Below, one piece after another: positions 11,325 to 24,349 of a DNA stretch of 64,000 nucleotides. The DNA is from Hirundichthys speculiger. Lineage: Eukaryota; Chordata; Actinopteri; Beloniformes; Exocoetidae. The notes beneath the pieces are model-generated. The model searched no databases. It worked only from the letters and a program-made list of their open reading frames with translations, and had not been told where the DNA came from. Location of the stretch: contig JAGFBZ010002395.1 of the NCBI GenBank assembly GCA_018398805.1, positions 1,364,001 through 1,428,000 on the forward strand, written 5' to 3'. The first letter of the stretch is position 1. Each line of letters starts with the position of its first letter. Both the position numbers and the translations under genes were made by a program.

Positions 11325-11403
11325 CAATGCGATTAATTGTGATTAATCAGGAAAATCATGCGATTAATCGTGATAAAAAAAATTTTTATCGTTGCCCAGC
11401 CCT
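11325..11403. mobile_element. DNA-transposon end (GATTAATCGTGATTA type)
   Basis: Repeated GCGATTAATTGTGATTAATC-like motifs (11328-11375) are followed by ATCGTTGCCCAGCCCTA. This is the usual terminal structure of a dispersed DNA repeat in teleost genomes. Only this end is recognised; the opposite end, expected as TAGGGCTGGGCAAC, was not found nearby, so the copy is probably truncated. Confidence 0.5.
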
Positions 11404-11417
11404 AATATATATATATA

Positions 11418-11455
<38 letters not shown>

Positions 11456-11494
11456 TATATATATATAGTCCTGTATATATATATATACAGGACT
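11404..11494. repeat. (TA)n with terminal palindrome
   Basis: About 90 bp of TA repeat interrupted by TATAG. Its last 28 bp form a perfect palindrome, AGTCCTG flanking a TA core and CAGGACT. It directly abuts the transposon end at 11403, so it may have grown at the target site. Confidence 0.9.
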
Positions 11495-13908
11495 TTCCCC
11501 TTCCACATAGAGCCGATTGAAGCTTTCTGCACTTAAGGAGCTTTTTGCTGAACAGGACTTATGATTTGTGGAAAAAGAAAGGAGAGCATCGCCAGCACTA
11601 TAGAACAGGTTCAGAAAGAGATATGGCTCCACCATTTATCCTGAGTGAATCCAGTGACCTGGTGGTGGTATATGGAAGACACTCTGCCAGTGTTCGCTGA
11701 CTGTGTTCAAGCATCTTTCTACTGGGAATGCCATCAGCCTGGAGTGGCCCTTTTTGCTACATGAAAAAGCAGACTTATTAATTTTTCCTTAGAAAATTGG
11801 CTGAGTGAAGCAGTAAAAATGCAGACTCTGCTTTGTAATTATTGCACCAGAATACTATTTGCACAGATTTCTTGTTTATTTTACATTTTCTTTGTTTGTA
11901 ATACAAAACTTTTTTTTTGTATTTTATGCTACTTTAAGTGGAAAGAAAATGCCAAAACAGAGCTTAAACATAACACAAGTTAAACCAGCTTGTGTGTTTT
12001 GTTTATCTCTGTTTATGTTTGGAAACTACTTGACTGCAGGCTGGCCGGTAAAGCATGCGGACTTTACTACTTGAAAGCCATGTTTTTATGCTAGATGCAG
12101 GATGTGGTTTAACATTGTTTTGATGAAATAAAATGAAATGATGAAAGGCTTCCTTAAAAAATGCATTACGTGCTGATAGCTAGCTGATGCCTCTCCTCTT
12201 TAGCTTGGAGGGTGGAGTGCTTACGGTTTCCGACAGAACTTTAAGGTTTGTCTGATTACTGGGCCGTCTTCCACTTTGCCTCAGGGCATCCGATTTTCAC
12301 TCTTGCCTGATTCATACAGCGATTTCTGCAGATTCTATGAATATTTGATGATGAGATATTGAAAGTCTTCACAATTTTACAAAAAATTATTCTGGAAGTG
12401 TTTGACATTTTGTGGTTTGGCAGATTGGTGAAGCTCTGTTCATCTTTACTTCTGAAAGACTGCCAATCAAATCACCATCCTGTTAGTAATAAACCTAATA
12501 GGTTGCAAGCTTCCTTTCAGGTGTTTTTTTTTTTTTTTACAGAATTTTTGTTGCCCATGTCCCAGCTTATTTGAGACACATTGCTGTCATCATGGAAGCA
12601 AGTCTCACTGGTGGCCTAATTTCCACATCGTGGCCTGAAGACAATATCCAACATGTTTGATAACATGGCAGGTCTTCAGCCTTGTCTCATGCAAACTTGT
12701 GTTGTTCCGAGATGTAATTTGCATCAGCAACTAATTTGGTATGTTGTTGTCTTTTGATTCACAAAGGAAACTGCTTGTAATCCTGCAACATTCCCAGTCT
12801 TGAGTGTCCAACTTAAAACTCTGGCCTTATATACTTTGGATGTAAGTTGGTATAATGTGAAATTTTTGGCACAGCAAAAAAGTGAGGAAAGGAAAAAGGT
12901 AGTTGAATTAACTTTACTGTTTTTGATAAATAATACCACTTGAATAATACTACTTGAAATTGTGACATATTGCTTTAATTTACATTAAAGGTAGGAAATT
13001 GTTTCTTGGAAAAGCAAAATTGACCCTCTTAAATAGCATGTAATGCCAACGCTTAGGGAATCTACATCTTCAAGTAGAACGTAGAGATAATTCTTCTTCT
13101 CTCCATTGTCACACTAAAAAAAATAATTTTAAAAAAATGATATGAGTATATGAATATTGATGGATATTCACATGAATATCTTTTCAGCTGTGAAATCTTT
13201 GAATTTCAACATGTCAGCAGAGATTAGACAGCCGAGCAAGCGTGACGCCTGAGATCTGGCTGCAACTTCAGTCGCTTTGGGGAACAGACTTCATCACATT
13301 AGACAGTGAAACCCACTGTGCATTTTACGGTCTTCAGTGATTTTCTCCCATGATTACTCCACCTTCCACCACAAAAAATTAAATTCTAAATTGTGCATTT
13401 TGTTGAGTTAAAGACCTGATCTTAATGTGTGCCCAGTAAAGCTTGATGAAAGACTGGCAATGTTTAGTTGGACCAACTTCTGGTCCACCTATAAAATGAA
13501 TAAATAAAAAAATTCTAATGAGGTTCTTTTATTGCAACATGCCATGGTAGATAGATTTCCTTTCTGAGCTCCTCCAGTCACTTTTGAGTCTATTGACAAA
13601 AGCATTAGCTATTTTTCACACGTATAACATTCTGGCTCCAGCTCTTTGGCATCCTTCAGCTTGTGAGCTTGTTGATAATACACATAGGTGTTATTTTCTG
13701 TGTTGCCATGGTTGCAAACATCTTAAAAACCTGTGTTTGTGACATCCCGTTGGCTCAGCTGGATCCAGTGTGTGCCATGTAATCGTGTAATGCTGCATTT
13801 GAATGCAGCAGGGAAGCTTTCTTACACATCTCTCTTCTCTCCGTCCTATTCCACTCCATTTAACAATAAAAATAGTCGTTTTTATAGGCAGAAAACTCAA
13901 ACTCAAGA
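11495..13908. other. Non-coding, nothing recognised
   Basis: AT-rich, with a run of 12 T near 12527. No exon or family-assignable repeat was seen. Confidence 0.6.
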
Positions 13909-13951
13909 TGTGTGTGTGTGTGTGTGTGGGGGGGGGGGTGCGTGTGTGTGT
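13909..13951. repeat. (TG)n with G11 interruption
   Basis: A TG dinucleotide tract broken by a run of 11 G (13928-13938), then more TG. The open frames across it in both directions are artefacts of the repeat. Confidence 0.95.
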
Positions 13952-14844
13952 TTCTGTTAAGTTTAAGTTGAAGTACAGCTAAAGGATAACAGGAAACTCT
14001 GCATGCTTGTTTAAGAAGATACATTGATGGAAGACAATTGCAGAAATCATTGAACTGGCTTTGAATGCCAGATAAGTTTGCAAACAATCAACTGTCCATT
14101 TCAATTAGCCTGCAACAAGCCTTATCCCAAATAGATGCACCCTAGGATTGACTAGTGTGATAGAGTTTTTCTCAGCATTGCTCTAGGCTAACATATGTCT
14201 GATAGCCCACCCTGGTTCAAGCTCACTTAATAGACTGCAAATGAAATGACTCCAGGTGAAAATGTTTCTGTCACAGAGAGGTCCCATCTGTAGAGTCTAT
14301 AACTAAAGACATCAACCTTTTAAATTTTAGCTGCCTTTTGTTTTTGTTTTTTAGTTAAAAGTTAAAAGGTTGCTTCAACCTTTAACATGTAAAACAAATA
14401 TCCTTTGAGGCTGTAGTTGTATTTTATGGTCTGAGAACTGATTTTGGTTCGGGTTGAAGTAAGGCTGAGCAACGCTGGGAAATAGCCTTGTATTATTTTA
14501 GGCAATTTATACTCAAAATTAAACTGTTAGCTTGAATGGCTCGTCCAGACACACAAATACACTCCTGTGAAAATTTTGAGAGACTTAAAGTGAAGATGCT
14601 TGCGATAATGAGGAGCACCAATCATCCTTGCTCAGCCAGCTCACAGTTTTTAATGTATCTGACAGGTTTTTCCAAGCCTCTTGGAGAGCTTGTCACACTT
14701 CTGGATTTAGGCTGTCAGTTACTTCAGTGTCTTTTTGGAACACCAGACTCCCTCCCCGATGCTGGGGTGGGGGCCCACACCATCTGCTGCAGGACCACTG
14801 CTCTCCTTTCCAATGAAGATAGTTCCTATCTATGGCAAGGCACG
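13952..14844. other. Non-coding, nothing recognised
   Basis: The overlapping open frames at 14536-14920 lie in three registers without splice signals or a recognisable domain, and are treated as chance. Confidence 0.55.
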
Positions 14845-15643
14845 TTTATTTGTTGAGCATAATTCGTACACAAGGAAATTCAAAGTGCTTCACAGATGCA
14901 AATCACAAGAGGGCAAATAAAGTCATTTCATAAATCATAGGAGCATTAAAATGAATCATTAATAAATTGAATTAAAAATGAATTAAAAATGAAGAGGGCA
15001 GTTAGAATCCTTTCAGTTGTCATATGCACAGCTAAACAGAACTGTTTTCAGCCTGGATTTGAACATTGTCAGAGTTGAGGCCTGTCTCAAATCTTCTGGA
15101 AGACTGTTCCAGATTTTAGGAGCATAAAACTGAAATGAAGCTTCACCTTGTTTGGTCCTGACTCTGGGCACCAGCAGGAGACCACTACCTGAGGTTCTCA
15201 GAGTCCGGGTTGGTTCATATGGCTCTAACATGTCAGAGATGGACTTTGGGGCTAGACCATGAAGAGACTTGTACACAAGCAGTGCTTTTTTAAAGTCTAT
15301 TCTCTGAGGAACAGGAAGCCAGTGCAGAGACCTCAGGACTGGACTAATATGGTCGTATTTCCTGGTTCTTGTCAGGACTCGTGCAGCGGCGTTCTGGATG
15401 TACTGCAGCTGTCTCACAGCTGGTTTAGAGCCCAGTAAGCAGGCTGTTACAGTAGTCTAACCTGGTGGAGACGAACGCATGGATTAGTCTTTTTAAATCT
15501 GGTTTAGACACTATTCCTTTGATTCTGGCAATGTTTTTTAGATGGTAAAAAGCTGCTGATGTTATTGCTTTAACGTGGCTGTTAAAGTTCAAGTCTGAAT
15601 CCAATATTACCCCTAAATTTCTGACCTGAATTATATTATACAA
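14845..15643 (-). mobile_element. L2-type LINE, 3' part
   Basis: Reverse-oriented non-LTR retrotransposon. The minus frame at 15425-15643 carries the end of the reverse transcriptase region (VRNLGVILDSDL, then RLDYCNSLLTGL). The frame at 15013-15417 carries the following conserved C-terminal region (LQYIQNAAARVLTRTRK, SLHWLPVPQRIDFK, YAPKIWNSLPEDLR, FKSRLKT). These are diagnostic of L2-clade LINEs of fish. Between the two frames a few codons are missing and a stop is present, so the copy is dead. The stretch 14845-15012 is its 3' untranslated tail (CACAAGGAAATTCAAAGTGCTTCACAG on the + strand contains a motif typical of these tails). The 5' part is absent, as usual for truncated insertions. 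Confidence 0.9.
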
Positions 15644-16135
15644 TTATAGTTAATACTTGGGGCAATTGAACTATGTCAAAATAAATTTTAAGCCATCTAG
15701 TGATACTGTAAGTCTGTGCAAGTCGACTAGCAAATTTCATGCAAGCTGGAGGCGAGGTGAGGTTATGCCCTCTGCTTTCCTAGAAATGGATCAATACTTG
15801 GTTATTTATGACAAAACAGGGAAGTGCGAGATGCAGAGGCCATGAACCCTCCTCCTTTTTGAAAAGTTTGTTCAACATTCTTTGGTTGACTTATGACAAC
15901 CAAATTACTATTATAACCTCTACAAACTAAGGAGATACCTGTATAAACAGTCCTTTTTATACAATTTCTACAAACTGACAAAGTTTACGTTACTGCTTGT
16001 TGGGGACTCTATCCACACTTTTTAAAATAGGACTGATGTTTTTTCGGATTTTAAACCTCGGTCAGAGGTTTAAAATAGTAATTTTGACATAGGTTTGTTG
16101 CTGTAATGTTAATATTAGTTGCTGTTTTAGTCTGT
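15644..16135. other. Non-coding, nothing recognised
   Basis: AT-rich spacer between two retroelement fragments; no gene seen. Confidence 0.6.
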
Positions 16136-16196
<61 letters not shown>

Positions 16197-16540
16197 GTAC
16201 TTTATTGATCCCAAACTGGGAAATTGCAGTGTAGCAGCAGCAAGACAAGAAAAACATAATATTAATTATATATTTCCTATAGTTCCTATTTACAATATAA
16301 TTATAAGATGATATATAAAACACACAAGAGCAATAAAACAAGTGTACGTACAACAAATAGTGCAATGAGCTGCAAGGTGCAGTGAACTGAAGGTGCATTG
16401 AATCAAGGTGCAATATGTGTTATGAACAACAGAAAAACATCAGACAAGAGTCTTATTGTACAGTGCAATGGCATGTGGCAGGAAAGATTTCCTGTATCTG
16501 TCCCTTCGACAGCGGAGCTGTAACAGTCTGTTCTAATTTA
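16136..16540 (-). mobile_element. Retroelement 3' end with (TAGA)n tail
   Basis: A (TAGA)n tract of 62 bp (16136-16197) is joined to GTACTTTATTGATCCC and a GGGAAATTGCAGTG stretch. It is followed by GTGCAATGAGCTGCAAGG and, at 16441-16530, the GGCAGGAAAGATTTCCTGTATCTGTC motif. This order is that of a widespread teleost retroelement read from its tail, so the element lies on the minus strand. No open frame survives. Confidence 0.7.
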
Positions 16541-17470
16541 AAACTGCTTCATGTTGTTTTGTTTTTCTAATAAAGGTTCACACCCCTCATCATCTATTGA
16601 AAGATCTAGTGTTATTTCCAGAATGCTTCTTTAATTTGTCTGAGATGATATTTATAAATGATCCAGTATCTAAATTCATCAAGCTGGTATGTTGTTTCCA
16701 CATGATTTAGTTTATTAACCACTTAATGTACATCTATTGTCATTACTTCACTGTGTCCATGCTGTTCCAAGTCAATACATACCAATGTTCACATACAAAA
16801 ACCTGCTTAACCATTTTTCAAATATAGTAAAAATGTCTTGTTATAGTTAAGAGCTGTCTGTTAAACATGTTGTATCAGATCGTTGTAGAATCTTACACAA
16901 TTAGGTTTACTTTATGCAACACTGATCCTCACGGGCGCATGTTGTCATCCATAAATGAGCTTTTAGGTAATACGCCAATAACCAAGATGAAGTTATATAA
17001 GCAGTATGGCAGGTGATGAAATGCCTCAGCAAGCATATTACTTATGTGGGGGAAATCAATGTAGATGTTACAGGAAAAAAAGAGATCAAGCAGGATTTCA
17101 AATGCAAATGTAATGAAGTAACTCTGCTGATCGTGTGCTGTCTTAATATCCCTCTCATTGAGCTCCACTGCAAATATATTTCAGCAGTTGCAAACAACTT
17201 TGATCAACATGTGTGTTTAATTAAAAACATGAGAAAAAAAAGGGTTATGATCATAGAAAACCATTAGCTTAAGTGGCATTTGTAGTGGTCTGCTAATTTT
17301 AAACTATTAGACTGAAAACGAAAATCCTGTCATACTCCCCCAATTTGATCTGTGCAGCATTCTATCTTCTGGTGACAGTGAGCAAAAAGCACAATGAAAG
17401 AAAACATTTTTGACATTCAGCTAAACCAGAACGACAAAGGCTCATGGAAAGGCCACAATGATATCTGTGA

Positions 17471-17471
<1 letters not shown>
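16541..17471. other. Non-coding, nothing recognised
   Basis: AT-rich; no exon or recognisable element. Confidence 0.6.

Positions 17472-17563
<92 letters not shown>
17472..17563. repeat. (TA)46 microsatellite
   Basis: 92 bp of uninterrupted TA/AT dinucleotide repeat. Confidence 0.97.
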
Positions 17564-17564
<1 letters not shown>

Positions 17565-19482
17565 CAACCATAAAAGGAATCCCAACCCCAGCAGAGTTAA
17601 GATTTCAGGACATCATCTTTATGACAATTAAAGCTTAAGCCAAGCTAGAGGCAAAGAACAGTGGTTGACTAAGGCCTCATGGAGAAGTACAAGGCAACTA
17701 CAGTTAAGAAGGCAAGGACATGCTTTATCTCCCTGCATGTATTTAAGTAAGTAATTAAACAGTTTTCATATGTTACAGTGAAATATTCATCATTTAGCTA
17801 CTCATCCTTGGTTGTATTCCCAGAGTTGGAGGCTGTCTGTGAATAATTAGCTCAGTTTGAGCTTTCTTGTTAAGAAGCTTAGAAATCTTATGAGCTAAAG
17901 TATAAGCCAGCTTAGCGAGGTAAGTCTTGTACGCCGACTATTGACCACATGCTCTTTCAAAACACAAATACAGTATCTTTTTCTTTTTGGTAGTTTTGTT
18001 TTCCATTATCTCTTTGCCCAGAACCTTAAATCATAAAAGAAATTACGATTGCACATGATGAACTAAGCTGTCATCTGCTACCCCTGTCACCAACTCCAAC
18101 TGCATATCCTGTAAATATTTGAAATGATCATGCTTGGAGTAGTTTTTGTGATTGACACTGTCTCAACCTCCCATAGACAGCTCATTCCTCCAACCATCAC
18201 CATGACGTCTTTATAATAGTGTTTCTTTTCGACTGGACTGTGGTGCTTATGAGAAAGTAATATGCCACTGACCCTCTGTGTCAGCTTGTCTAAGCTGTGA
18301 TGTCAGTGTGAGAAGTGTACGAAATGTATAATGGCCTTGTAGCCACGTTCGCCTTTTAGAGATTTCCAGATTTTCTGAGCCATTACCTTTGAGGGATGAG
18401 CCCCAGTAAAGAGTGAAATATCCTGTTTGAATGGTGTGTTCCACGCAAGCGTTGACTCACATAGAAGGAGACCTTGTTTTTATCAGTAAATCAACATGGC
18501 CTGTGAGTCTGCACACAGGAGGAAATCTGGCAGGTCCCATCCTTCAGGCTTGCCTTTGTCCTCCATGTAGAGGTCTGGTTACTCGGCCCGTCACACACCT
18601 GGAAGATGTTTAAGCAGATGCTTAGTTTTTCAGTCTCTTGCAATAATGTAATATTTTGAACCTATAGAGTGAACTCAGTTCCCTTTTACCCACAACTGCA
18701 GTTTATTAAACAAAATAATTTTCCATTTTCAGGAGATGGAGAACTAAGTTTCCACATTAGAGCAAATGGAGCATGTTCCTTTACAGGAGCTGATAGGGCA
18801 ACCGAGCTGAGTGCCAACAAATGTACCTTTTTGCAATAGAGGCAGAGATTTTAGAAGTACAAAAAAACTCCATCTGTCTGTCCATTTGAAAGTACAGCAG
18901 CAAAAAATAAATAAAAAAGGTCCTCTCTTTAATGACAGGACCGGAGGAGAATCAAAGAAAGTAAAAATAAGTATGTCTCAGACATTTCAGAGAGGCGGCG
19001 GATTTCTCTCTGGATCATTTCACCAGGACTGAACCTAAAGAGGTACATTTACTCTGTATTAACTTAACATACAATTATCCAACATTTCAGCAAAGTGTAT
19101 CCACATCAGGACCAAACTGTTAGCCTGTGTATTCCAGTGCTGTTTTCTTCCCAGCTCAGCTATGGAAAGTGTTTAGGGTTTTGTTTAATAATAGATGTCT
19201 TACTTGCTTGCCTTCTGTTTAAACTTTGCTGAGATGTGCAAATGGCCCCAAGCAAATGAGTCTACAGCTAGTAAATGCATTTCTTCTACATGTGCTGCAC
19301 ACTGTATACAATATTTGCTGACATTGTTCTGCAGTCTACACTTTACTTTAGTCGCACTTTGGCGAAATAAAAATGTCATGTTTCCAACGAATTGTGCCAC
19401 CCGCTAATGTGGATGCATATAAAGGAGAAGTAATGCAGATGTTTTCAATAGTCTATAGTGAGAACAGAGCATGTATCCATGG

Positions 19483-19519
<37 letters not shown>

Positions 19520-21037
19520 ACTGTATTATTCATTTGCTGCTGGTATTTCCGCCTGTGTTCATATATACGTCTCATATGAGTGAGCAGAAAGGCCTTCTAA
19601 ACTGCATGCTGCAGATAATTATTATGCAGGTATGAAGCTATAGAGATTTGGCTGCATGATCACATTTCACAGACTTCCTGTATTCTGTTGCAAGAGTACC
19701 ACATGAGAGGATCAATTTAATGTGGGAAAATTTAACTCTTTAATTGTCTCTATTAATTTACCATAGCTGAGGTGTGGAGGTGGAGGAAGGCACATTTTCA
19801 AAGACAGTGTTGCAGTTCACCGCACCACAGCTTGCCCCAGCCCTGGAAATAAAGTCACAGTGAATCCATTATTAATCAAATGCTTCTCAAGGACAGCATC
19901 TGTGCAAATTAGTATGCAGAGAGCGCTAAAGTTACTTACCAGCAGGGGCTTCAAATGCAGTGTTAAAAACAGAATTCTGGACATTCTTTAAGCACTCCAA
20001 GGACATATCTTACTTCTGACATTTGGATTTTATCCAAAAAATCTCAGGATTTTCATTGTTTGCTGCAATAATAATATTCTTTCCTTCACATTCTTACCTT
20101 ATTGTCTGAATATGGTTCAGGGATACTCACTGAAGGTCCTTGTTGACACAGGATTTCTTTGACGTAGAGCTCTTGAAATATGCACTTTTGGCAAAATTCA
20201 CGATAAAGAAAGTAAATAAATAAAGGCTTTATCCAGCTCCTTTTTACATATCTATATATTACATGTATAATACCGTGTAGCAACAATGTAATACTGTGTT
20301 AGTATTAAATGAATTACGAGTGATCTTTTGAATCCGCACCAGACTGTGTAATCTCATCTTAAAACCTGTCTGTGCAGCTCTTGATTATATTCTGCAACTT
20401 ACATCACATCAGTTTATGTAAGTTTCATGGATTTGTAGATATTCAGATTTCTTTTTCTTTTCTATCAGCCTCGAAAAAATCCCCAGGCTATTTTCTTTTT
20501 TTTCGAAATTTCTTCCTTGTGGAAAACATCCACAAGTTCAGAGAGTGACATTTCCAGAACTGTGAGGTTGAAATGAACAGCCCTGGGCTCTATGAAGAAA
20601 AACTCCTTGGGGGGGCGGGGGATTTTGAAACGTGGAGAGTCTTTGTTATCTCTATCACCAGGCCAGACTGATATTCAAAAGGAAAAAAAGTCCAACAGAA
20701 ATGGGCATTTTTTTGCATTTCCCAAATGTAATATTTATAAGATAAACGTCATGTTGGAACGTCTTCTAAAACTTCTCCATTGCAGCATGACTGAAATAGG
20801 ACTGAACCCCGACAAATGCTTCATTGTGTTTTACTCTCTACCCACAGAAAGGGTAGATCTTTCTATCTTAAACTGAAAATATGGAGGAAAAAAAAAACAG
20901 AACATGAACATTAAATTATGCAGTTGTGTGGCAGCTGAACAAACCAGTGGCTCTCGCTGTCATAGAAGGTCATGCACAGTATAACTTCATATTTTGTGGA
21001 AGGCCAGCATTATTTTCATCCTATGTCTTTTGATCTT
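17564..21037. other. Non-coding; (TA)n at 19485-19517
   Basis: About 3.5 kb without a credible exon. Contains a 33-bp TA repeat at 19485-19517 and a G-rich patch near 20609. The donor-like GCGAGGTAAGT near 17915 has stops in all upstream frames and was discounted. Confidence 0.6.
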
Positions 21038-21155
21038 ACATTACATGACATGATGTCATTTAGCAGATGCTTTTGGGGAGTAACATAAGGGTTCAGTGTC
21101 TTGCTCAAGGGCACTTTAATATTTGGAGAGGGGAGGTCAGGTATTGAAGCAGTAG
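21038..21155. repeat. SINE-like fragment
   Basis: ACATTACATGACATG, TCATTTAGCAGATGCTTTTG, then GGGTTCAGTGTCTTGCTCAA and GGGCACTTTAATAT. This is the order of a very common fish short repeat (the 'CATTTAGCAGACGCTTTTATCC' type). It is diverged and incomplete. Confidence 0.65.
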
Positions 21156-24100
21156 TCTTCAATCAAAGGAAGGATGAACAGTCAGGTTATAGCCATCCTG
21201 TGTGATGTTGATGTGTGAGCACAGCAAAATGTGCTTCCACTGCACACTATTTTTAGTTCTTTGGTCGGTGATTTTCTGTCTGCCTGTGGCCATATCGCCT
21301 GCAGTGGAAGATACCATGATAAAAATCAACAAAAATCTACATATGTGTGATTGAGACCAGAATGATGGTATCCGGTAAGTCAGATGAGTAAGTCAGGTCT
21401 GGTCCGACACACAGCTCTTTCCTTATACTATGCCTGAGAAATACAAAATAATTTACATTTAAACATTGGCCTTTTTGAGTTATAATAACTGAGCTGTTGA
21501 TTTCTTGTTTGTGATACCCTGTTTATATAGTTATTTGCATCTTATATTTCCTTCAGTTTTAATAGAGCCACTTAAATAATTAAAGGGAGATGCCAAAATG
21601 TTGTATTCACTGGAAATACTTCTTATTCTCAAAATTGTTATATATCATTTTCCATAATCATTTGTACAAAAGGTAAATCCACAAGTCATAAATAAGAATA
21701 AGAACATTTTTAAAATAATATTTTGTCACAGACTAGGTGTATCAATTTAACTTTGACCAAGTTTGCTAAACTCGACTAGTGGGGGCTTTCTCGGACTGGG
21801 ATCGAGATAGAAGAAAACCAATAAATATCTTATCAGACTCTAGGGGTTGATGCCAAATAAGCTTATTCACAAAAAATCAAAAATGAGGAAACAAATAGTG
21901 AGAATGTTGTGGAGGGATCTTTACAACCACCACAGCCCAGTCTAGGTGGCGCCATTTCAATTCATATTTGAAGTTATATTGATTTTTTTATATTGTGAGC
22001 TATACATTACCTATGTTCCAATAAAGATGAAGTACAGTGTCTAGGACTGAGAATCACAAACAAGTAATTTTGCAGCTTTCCTTGATGGTATTTTGAAGTC
22101 TGTCATATCCTAATAAAGACTGTTCATGACTCATCCATAGTGTGGACGTGTAGTATGTTTATAGTATGATATGGTTTTTAAAATATTTCCCTTACTAACA
22201 GTCCATGCAATAGTCATTAGGGATCTTGTGGTGTGAGTGGATTCTTGGCTCAGTTAACATGAGAGGGCAGCTACTTATAAACCCATCTTCACTCATATTA
22301 AGATAAGAAAATGAAAAGCTTATAGCAGAGTGTAACAAGAAAAAAGCCTTTATAGTGAGCAAAGGTTCACATGGGAAGTTTTAATGAAAGTCCCTTTAGA
22401 AAATCCAGAGACTTATTAAATTATCTTGTGGGTGATTCAAGTTGAACTAAAGGTCCTCTTTCATGTGGTGAATTGTGGTTTAAAAATCATGGCCCCGTCA
22501 GCACATGTTTACTGGCTAACATTCAGCTAATTAATCATCATGTTGCTACATATGTATGGCCCTGCTGTTTCTGACAATAGGCTGGATTTGGGTAGGTGGG
22601 GATTTGTCATTAGGATCGACACACTTCGAGCGTAGCAGTGGGCAAACAACACAAGCAGAGTGGGGACTTGTCATCGCTTTGAAGCACAAGGCTTGAAACT
22701 GCATTTGTCGGCAGCAACGTGACATCATGGCCTGTCAGGTAAAGTAAGTCGTCAATTGACCAGCAAGAGGGAGTGGATTTGATTAGTCCACAGATCACAT
22801 TATGGTGAAACTCCACCTTCCACAAAGCCTATTGTGAGACTTAGAGGCAGAAATGGACCCTCAAGAAGCCGCAAAAGAACAGTGTCATATAATGGTGAAA
22901 GCATCCTTTCTCTGCCCACTTTTCCTCTGCCAAACTGCTGCTGTGGCCTCAGAGAGCAGAAAAGGACTCCAGCAGAATTGGAGCCTCTCACCTTCAGATG
23001 CAATGCACTCTGACTGTGGTTTAAAGCCTTTTCGGATGGCACTGTGTGAATAGCCTTTTTCCAAGATCCACACAGTTTTGATTGAAACGGGTCAGAAGTG
23101 GACAGATTCAATATAATACAAGAAACACTGTTTGGTACCTCCAGAAAACTACCATCTGTTCCCAAAAGTGTGTGTGTCTGTGTTTTTCAAAGACTAATAA
23201 GCAGAAGAGAAATCCCCAGTGCCAACTCACTCAAGATCACAGTCAACCACTGACTGTGATGTCTTTGAACTTGAGATTCCAAATTGATTTTCTTTAAGTT
23301 GCATTAATGGGTTGGAGCTGCTGTCTTATTAACACTACCCCAATCTCTTGACGACTTCTGCTCATTAAATTTGTATGTGAGTTGTGTGTGTTTAAATCCA
23401 AGAGAAATCATCACAGTTCCCGTCAACACATTGCTACCAACGTCCCCTCTGGTGATATTGGTGTCCTCATTGTTTCACACGTTCAGTCATGTAACCACAC
23501 ACCCAGTCACCAAATACGTGTGATGTGTCATCACCACCAGAGAAGGTCCGTTGAGTTTGGAGATGGCATTATGTGCCATACAGGCAACTTGATCCCAGTA
23601 GATGAAATAGTTTCATTAGGGCCTCTAGTGTAAGACACTTAACCTGGCCAGTTAATCACCCATGCTAATTATATCTGCTGTGAGTCCATATGCTGCAGGT
23701 AAGCAGCCAACAACAAACAGCTTTCACATAAACCACAGATTAACGTGCGCTCTGTAATCGCAGCATGTGTGTTGCCTGATCAGGTGCTTCACTCTCAGCT
23801 GACAAACTGCACAATCTAACTGATAAGTGTTGATAGCATAATTATGGATTATAGATTACTAAAGTTGTTGTTTTTTGCTTTCAAGAGATCAAAATTGTCT
23901 TAAAGTGTCATATACCCAGTTTTCAGGCTGTTGCCTAGCTGTCATTGGAAGACATGCACAACTGATGAAACGATAAATTAAAGCACTGAAAGAGCAGTCG
24001 TGCTATGTCATGCACAATTTAGTGCAAATAGAAACATCTTCCAATTGCTATTTCCCATAGCATGTGACTGGCAGTCAAATGTCTGATTGCTGTAGCCAAA

Positions 24101-24349
24101 CAGCAGAATGAGTGGTAAGTACTGGATGGGGGCAGGCCCAACACGATACTTACAGCAGCACACAGAAAATAGAGGTTGTAGGCTGTACAATATAACAAAT
24201 CCAATGAATTAAAGAGTCAATGAGCAGACTACAACAACTCCATTGTGATGCTTTATCACCACAATATGGGACTCTTATGAAATCCTTGTGACATATTATT
24301 TGGCCAAAATTCCCTTGAGATCTTTTCGCCCTCCATTTACTTCTGCTTA
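21156..24349. other. Non-coding, nothing recognised
   Basis: AT-rich sequence. The 121-codon minus-strand frame at 22800-23165 has no recognisable domain and is crossed by equally long frames in other registers, so it is not called. Confidence 0.55.

Noticed and set aside
17362..17571. Tyr-Ile repeat 'protein'
   Set aside because: Translation of the (TA)n microsatellite. The same applies to frames at 11279-11635, 19373-19579 and 40514-40774.
17880..17930. Splice donor GCGAG|GTAAGTCTT
   Set aside because: All three upstream frames contain stops within a few codons, so no coding exon can precede it.
22800..23165. 121-codon minus-strand frame
   Set aside because: Several registers are open here on both strands; no recognisable motif or splice signal.
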